From the NCBI GenBank assembly GCA_030544185.1, contig JAUNRO010000145.1:1-7715 (forward strand): a DNA stretch of 7,715 nt, in the 5' to 3' direction. The notes beneath the pieces are model-generated. The model worked only from the letters and a program-made list of their open reading frames with translations, was not told the DNA's origin and did not search any database. The stretch's first letter is position 1; each line of letters starts with the position of its first letter. Below are positions 5,935 through 7,715 of this stretch, in pieces. A program made the position numbers and the translations under genes. Origin of the DNA: Propionibacteriaceae bacterium (lineage in GTDB: Bacteria > Actinomycetota > Actinomycetes > Propionibacteriales > Propionibacteriaceae).

Positions 5935-7461
5935 TTGACCGACCACCCCAGCACAGACCATCTCACCTCCGTCGAAGCCGCTGATCAGCGCGCCGTTGGT
6001 GCCGTGATCGTCCTGGCGGCCGGGGGCGGCACCCGGATGAAGTCGAGCCGCTCCAAACTCCTCCACGAGGTTGCCGGGCATTCGATGCTGTCCTATGCGG
6101 TGAACGCCGCGACGGCGCTCGAACCCGAGCATCTCGTCGTCGTGGTCGGCCATCTTCGCGAGCAGGTCACTGAACACCTGCACGAGATCGCCCCGCACTG
6201 CCGGACCGCGATCCAGGAGCGTCTCGACGGAACCGGCGGCGCGGTCCGCTGTGGTCTGGCCGATCTCGGCGAGATCCACGGCGAGGTGGTGGTCACCTAT
6301 GGCGATGTGCCGATGCTCACCGGCGAGACCCTCGCCGCGCTCGTCGAGGTGCACCGGGCCGGTGCGGACGCGATCACCGTCCTCACGGCGCGGTTGTCGG
6401 ATCCGGCCGGCTATGGTCGCATCGTCCGCGACGACGAGGGACTCGTGGCCCGCATCGTCGAGCACAAGGACGCCGACGACGCCACCCGTCAGATCGATGA
6501 GGTCAACTCCGGCATCTATGTCTTCGAGCCCGAGGTGCTCCGCGACGGCCTGTCGAAACTGGGCACCCAGAACGCGCAGGGTGAGTTCTATCTGACCGAC
6601 GTCCTGGAGATCGCGCGGAACGCCGGCGGCAGGGTCGGGGCGTACCAGATCGACGACCTCTGGCAGACCGAAGGTGTCAATGATCGCGTCCAGCTCGCGC
6701 GGATGAACCGCGAGATGAACCGCCGGATCTGTGAGAAGTGGATGCGCGCGGGCGTCACGATCATCGATCCCGACCACACCTGGATCCACGCGAGCGTGGA
6801 TCTGGCGCCCGATGTGACCCTGCTGCCCGGGACCTCGCTCGAGGGAGCCACCTCCGTCGCCGAGGGGGCGACGATCGGCCCGGACACCTCGCTGGTCGAC
6901 GTCGAGGTCGGCCCCGGGGCCACCATCGTGCGGACCCACGGGTCGTTGTCGGTGATCGGCCCGGAGGCGCTCGTCGGGCCGTTCGCCTATCTGCGCCCGG
7001 GCACGGTCGTCGCTCGCAAGGGAAAGATCGGCACGTTCGTGGAGACCAAGAACACCCGGATCGGGGAGGGGGCGAAGGTGCCCCACCTGGCGTACGCCGG
7101 CGATGCCGTCATCGATGACGGCGCCAACATCGGCGCGGGCACGATCTTCGCCAACTATGACGGCACCAACAAGTGGCACACCCACGTCGGCAAGGGCGCG
7201 TTCGTCGGGTCCAATTCGGTGCTGGTGGCCCCGCTCGACATCGGCGACGGCGGCTATGTCGCGGCAGGATCGACGGTCACCGAGGACGTCGCACCGGGCT
7301 CGCTCGCGGTCGCGCGTGGGCGCCAGAAGAACTCCGATGGCTGGGTCTCGCGCCGCAAGCCGGACAGCAAGGCGGCGAAGGCCGCTGGGGACGCCGGTGA
7401 CTATGTGCCGCACGGTGATGTCGCCGCGGACCGCGAGAAGCAGAAGGGCGGGTCCGCGTGA
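5935..7461 (+). CDS. glmU: Bifunctional UDP-N-acetylglucosamine pyrophosphorylase / glucosamine-1-phosphate N-acetyltransferase
   Basis: GlmU acetylates glucosamine-1-phosphate with acetyl-CoA and then couples the product to UTP, giving UDP-GlcNAc for peptidoglycan and other glycans in the cytoplasm. Seen: 508 residues from TTG. The N-terminal uridyltransferase domain has LAAGGGTRMKSSRSKLLHE (27-45), YGDVPML (122-128, metal-binding Asp124), VNSGIYV (Asn191) and TEGVND (Asn249). The C-terminal left-handed beta-helix acetyltransferase domain starts near 275. It has YLRPG (Arg354), VETK (Lys372), the catalytic-type His384 in VPHLAYAGD, ANIGAGT (Asn398) and NYDG (407-410). These match, by eye, E. 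coli Asp105, Asn169, Asn227, Arg333, Lys351, His363 and Asn377. About 40 charged, alanine- and glycine-rich residues follow the helix. One oddity is Ser40 where most members have Pro (usual PKxLH). The stop overlaps the start of prs, so the two are co-transcribed. Confidence 0.97.
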   Translation: MTDHPSTDHLTSVEAADQRAVGAVIVLAAGGGTRMKSSRSKLLHEVAGHSMLSYAVNAATALEPEHLVVVVGHLREQVTEHLHEIAPHCRTAIQERLDGTGGAVRCGLADLGEIHGEVVVTYGDVPMLTGETLAALVEVHRAGADAITVLTARLSDPAGYGRIVRDDEGLVARIVEHKDADDATRQIDEVNSGIYVFEPEVLRDGLSKLGTQNAQGEFYLTDVLEIARNAGGRVGAYQIDDLWQTEGVNDRVQLARMNREMNRRICEKWMRAGVTIIDPDHTWIHASVDLAPDVTLLPGTSLEGATSVAEGATIGPDTSLVDVEVGPGATIVRTHGSLSVIGPEALVGPFAYLRPGTVVARKGKIGTFVETKNTRIGEGAKVPHLAYAGDAVIDDGANIGAGTIFANYDGTNKWHTHVGKGAFVGSNSVLVAPLDIGDGGYVAAGSTVTEDVAPGSLAVARGRQKNSDGWVSRRKPDSKAAKAAGDAGDYVPHGDVAADREKQKGGSA

Positions 7462-7715
7462 CCGGTCTGAAGAAGCCTCGGGAGAGCCATCTGATGCTCT
7501 TCACCGGCCGCGCCCACCCGGCGCTGGCCGAGGAGGTGGCCGAGCTGCTGGGGGTGGAGCTCACCCCGACCAAGGCGGTCACCTATGCCAATTCCGAGAT
7601 CTATGTGCGTTTCGAGGAGTCGGTGCGCGGCAGTCACGCGTTCGTCATCCAGTCCCATCCGGCGCCGGTCAACGAGTGGCTGATGGAGCAGCTGATCATG
7701 ATCGACGCGCTCAAG
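7458..7715 (+). CDS. prs: Ribose-phosphate pyrophosphokinase (PRPP synthetase), N-terminal part
   Basis: Prs converts ribose-5-phosphate and ATP to PRPP, the precursor of purines, pyrimidines, histidine, tryptophan and NAD. Seen: the frame opens at GTG 7458, overlaps the glmU stop by GTGA, and has GAAGGG 9 bases upstream (7443-7448). It continues for 86 codons to the window edge. Its sequence has LMLFTGRAHPALAEEV (12-27), YANSEIYVRFEESVRG (43-58), FVIQSHPAPVN (62-72) and MEQLIMIDALK (76-86). These match the N-terminal phosphoribosyltransferase-like domain of bacterial Prs, in its actinobacterial style. The visible part has NSE where relatives often have NGE or DGE. The pyrophosphate- and ribose-phosphate-binding loops lie outside the window. 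The glmU-prs order is common in bacteria. Confidence 0.95.
   Translation, partial: MTGLKKPRESHLMLFTGRAHPALAEEVAELLGVELTPTKAVTYANSEIYVRFEESVRGSHAFVIQSHPAPVNEWLMEQLIMIDALK

Noticed and set aside
5668..7413. Minus-strand open frame of 581 residues opposite glmU
   Set aside because: glmU on the other strand is unmistakable, and this translation is Asp/Arg/Gly/Val-rich without recognisable domains, as expected for an antisense shadow.

Overview
The window is high-GC DNA with strong codon bias, GTG and TTG starts, and tightly overlapping genes. It carries a glmU-prs pair whose encoded proteins look actinobacterial. This points to an actinomycete; a member of the Propionibacteriaceae or a related family is plausible, but the sequence alone does not fix the genus.

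Two transcription units diverge from a non-coding region at 5477-5934. The minus-strand unit runs leftwards and contains three genes. The first (5476-1457) is a 1339-residue single-module Pls/PosA-type nonribosomal peptide synthetase: one adenylation domain, one carrier domain, then a membrane-embedded tail with three copies of a transmembrane-pair plus left-handed beta-helix unit. It is followed after 3 bases by a polytopic membrane protein of the HGSNAT/DUF418 acyltransferase-like group (1453-167). That gene overlaps by 4 bases (TTGA) the start of a gene cut by the window edge (170-1), whose visible 56 residues look like a BPL_N (glutamine-amidotransferase-like) protein. The architecture resembles epsilon-poly-lysine synthetase, so the unit may make, and perhaps modify or handle, a homopolymer of an amino acid, probably a basic one. 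The product is an inference.

The plus-strand unit runs rightwards. It holds glmU (5935-7461), which makes UDP-GlcNAc for cell-wall synthesis, overlapping by 4 bases (GTGA) prs (7458 to the window edge), which makes PRPP. These are housekeeping genes.

The intergenic region is unusually structured. It has an island of about 45 bases that is roughly 80% AT, an 8-bp inverted repeat, hairpin-forming sequences in the probable synthetase leader, a possible 17-codon leader ORF that ends on the synthetase start codon, and four GTGCAC hexamers within 41 bases just upstream of glmU. No tRNA, CRISPR, insertion sequence or convincing intrinsic terminator was seen.
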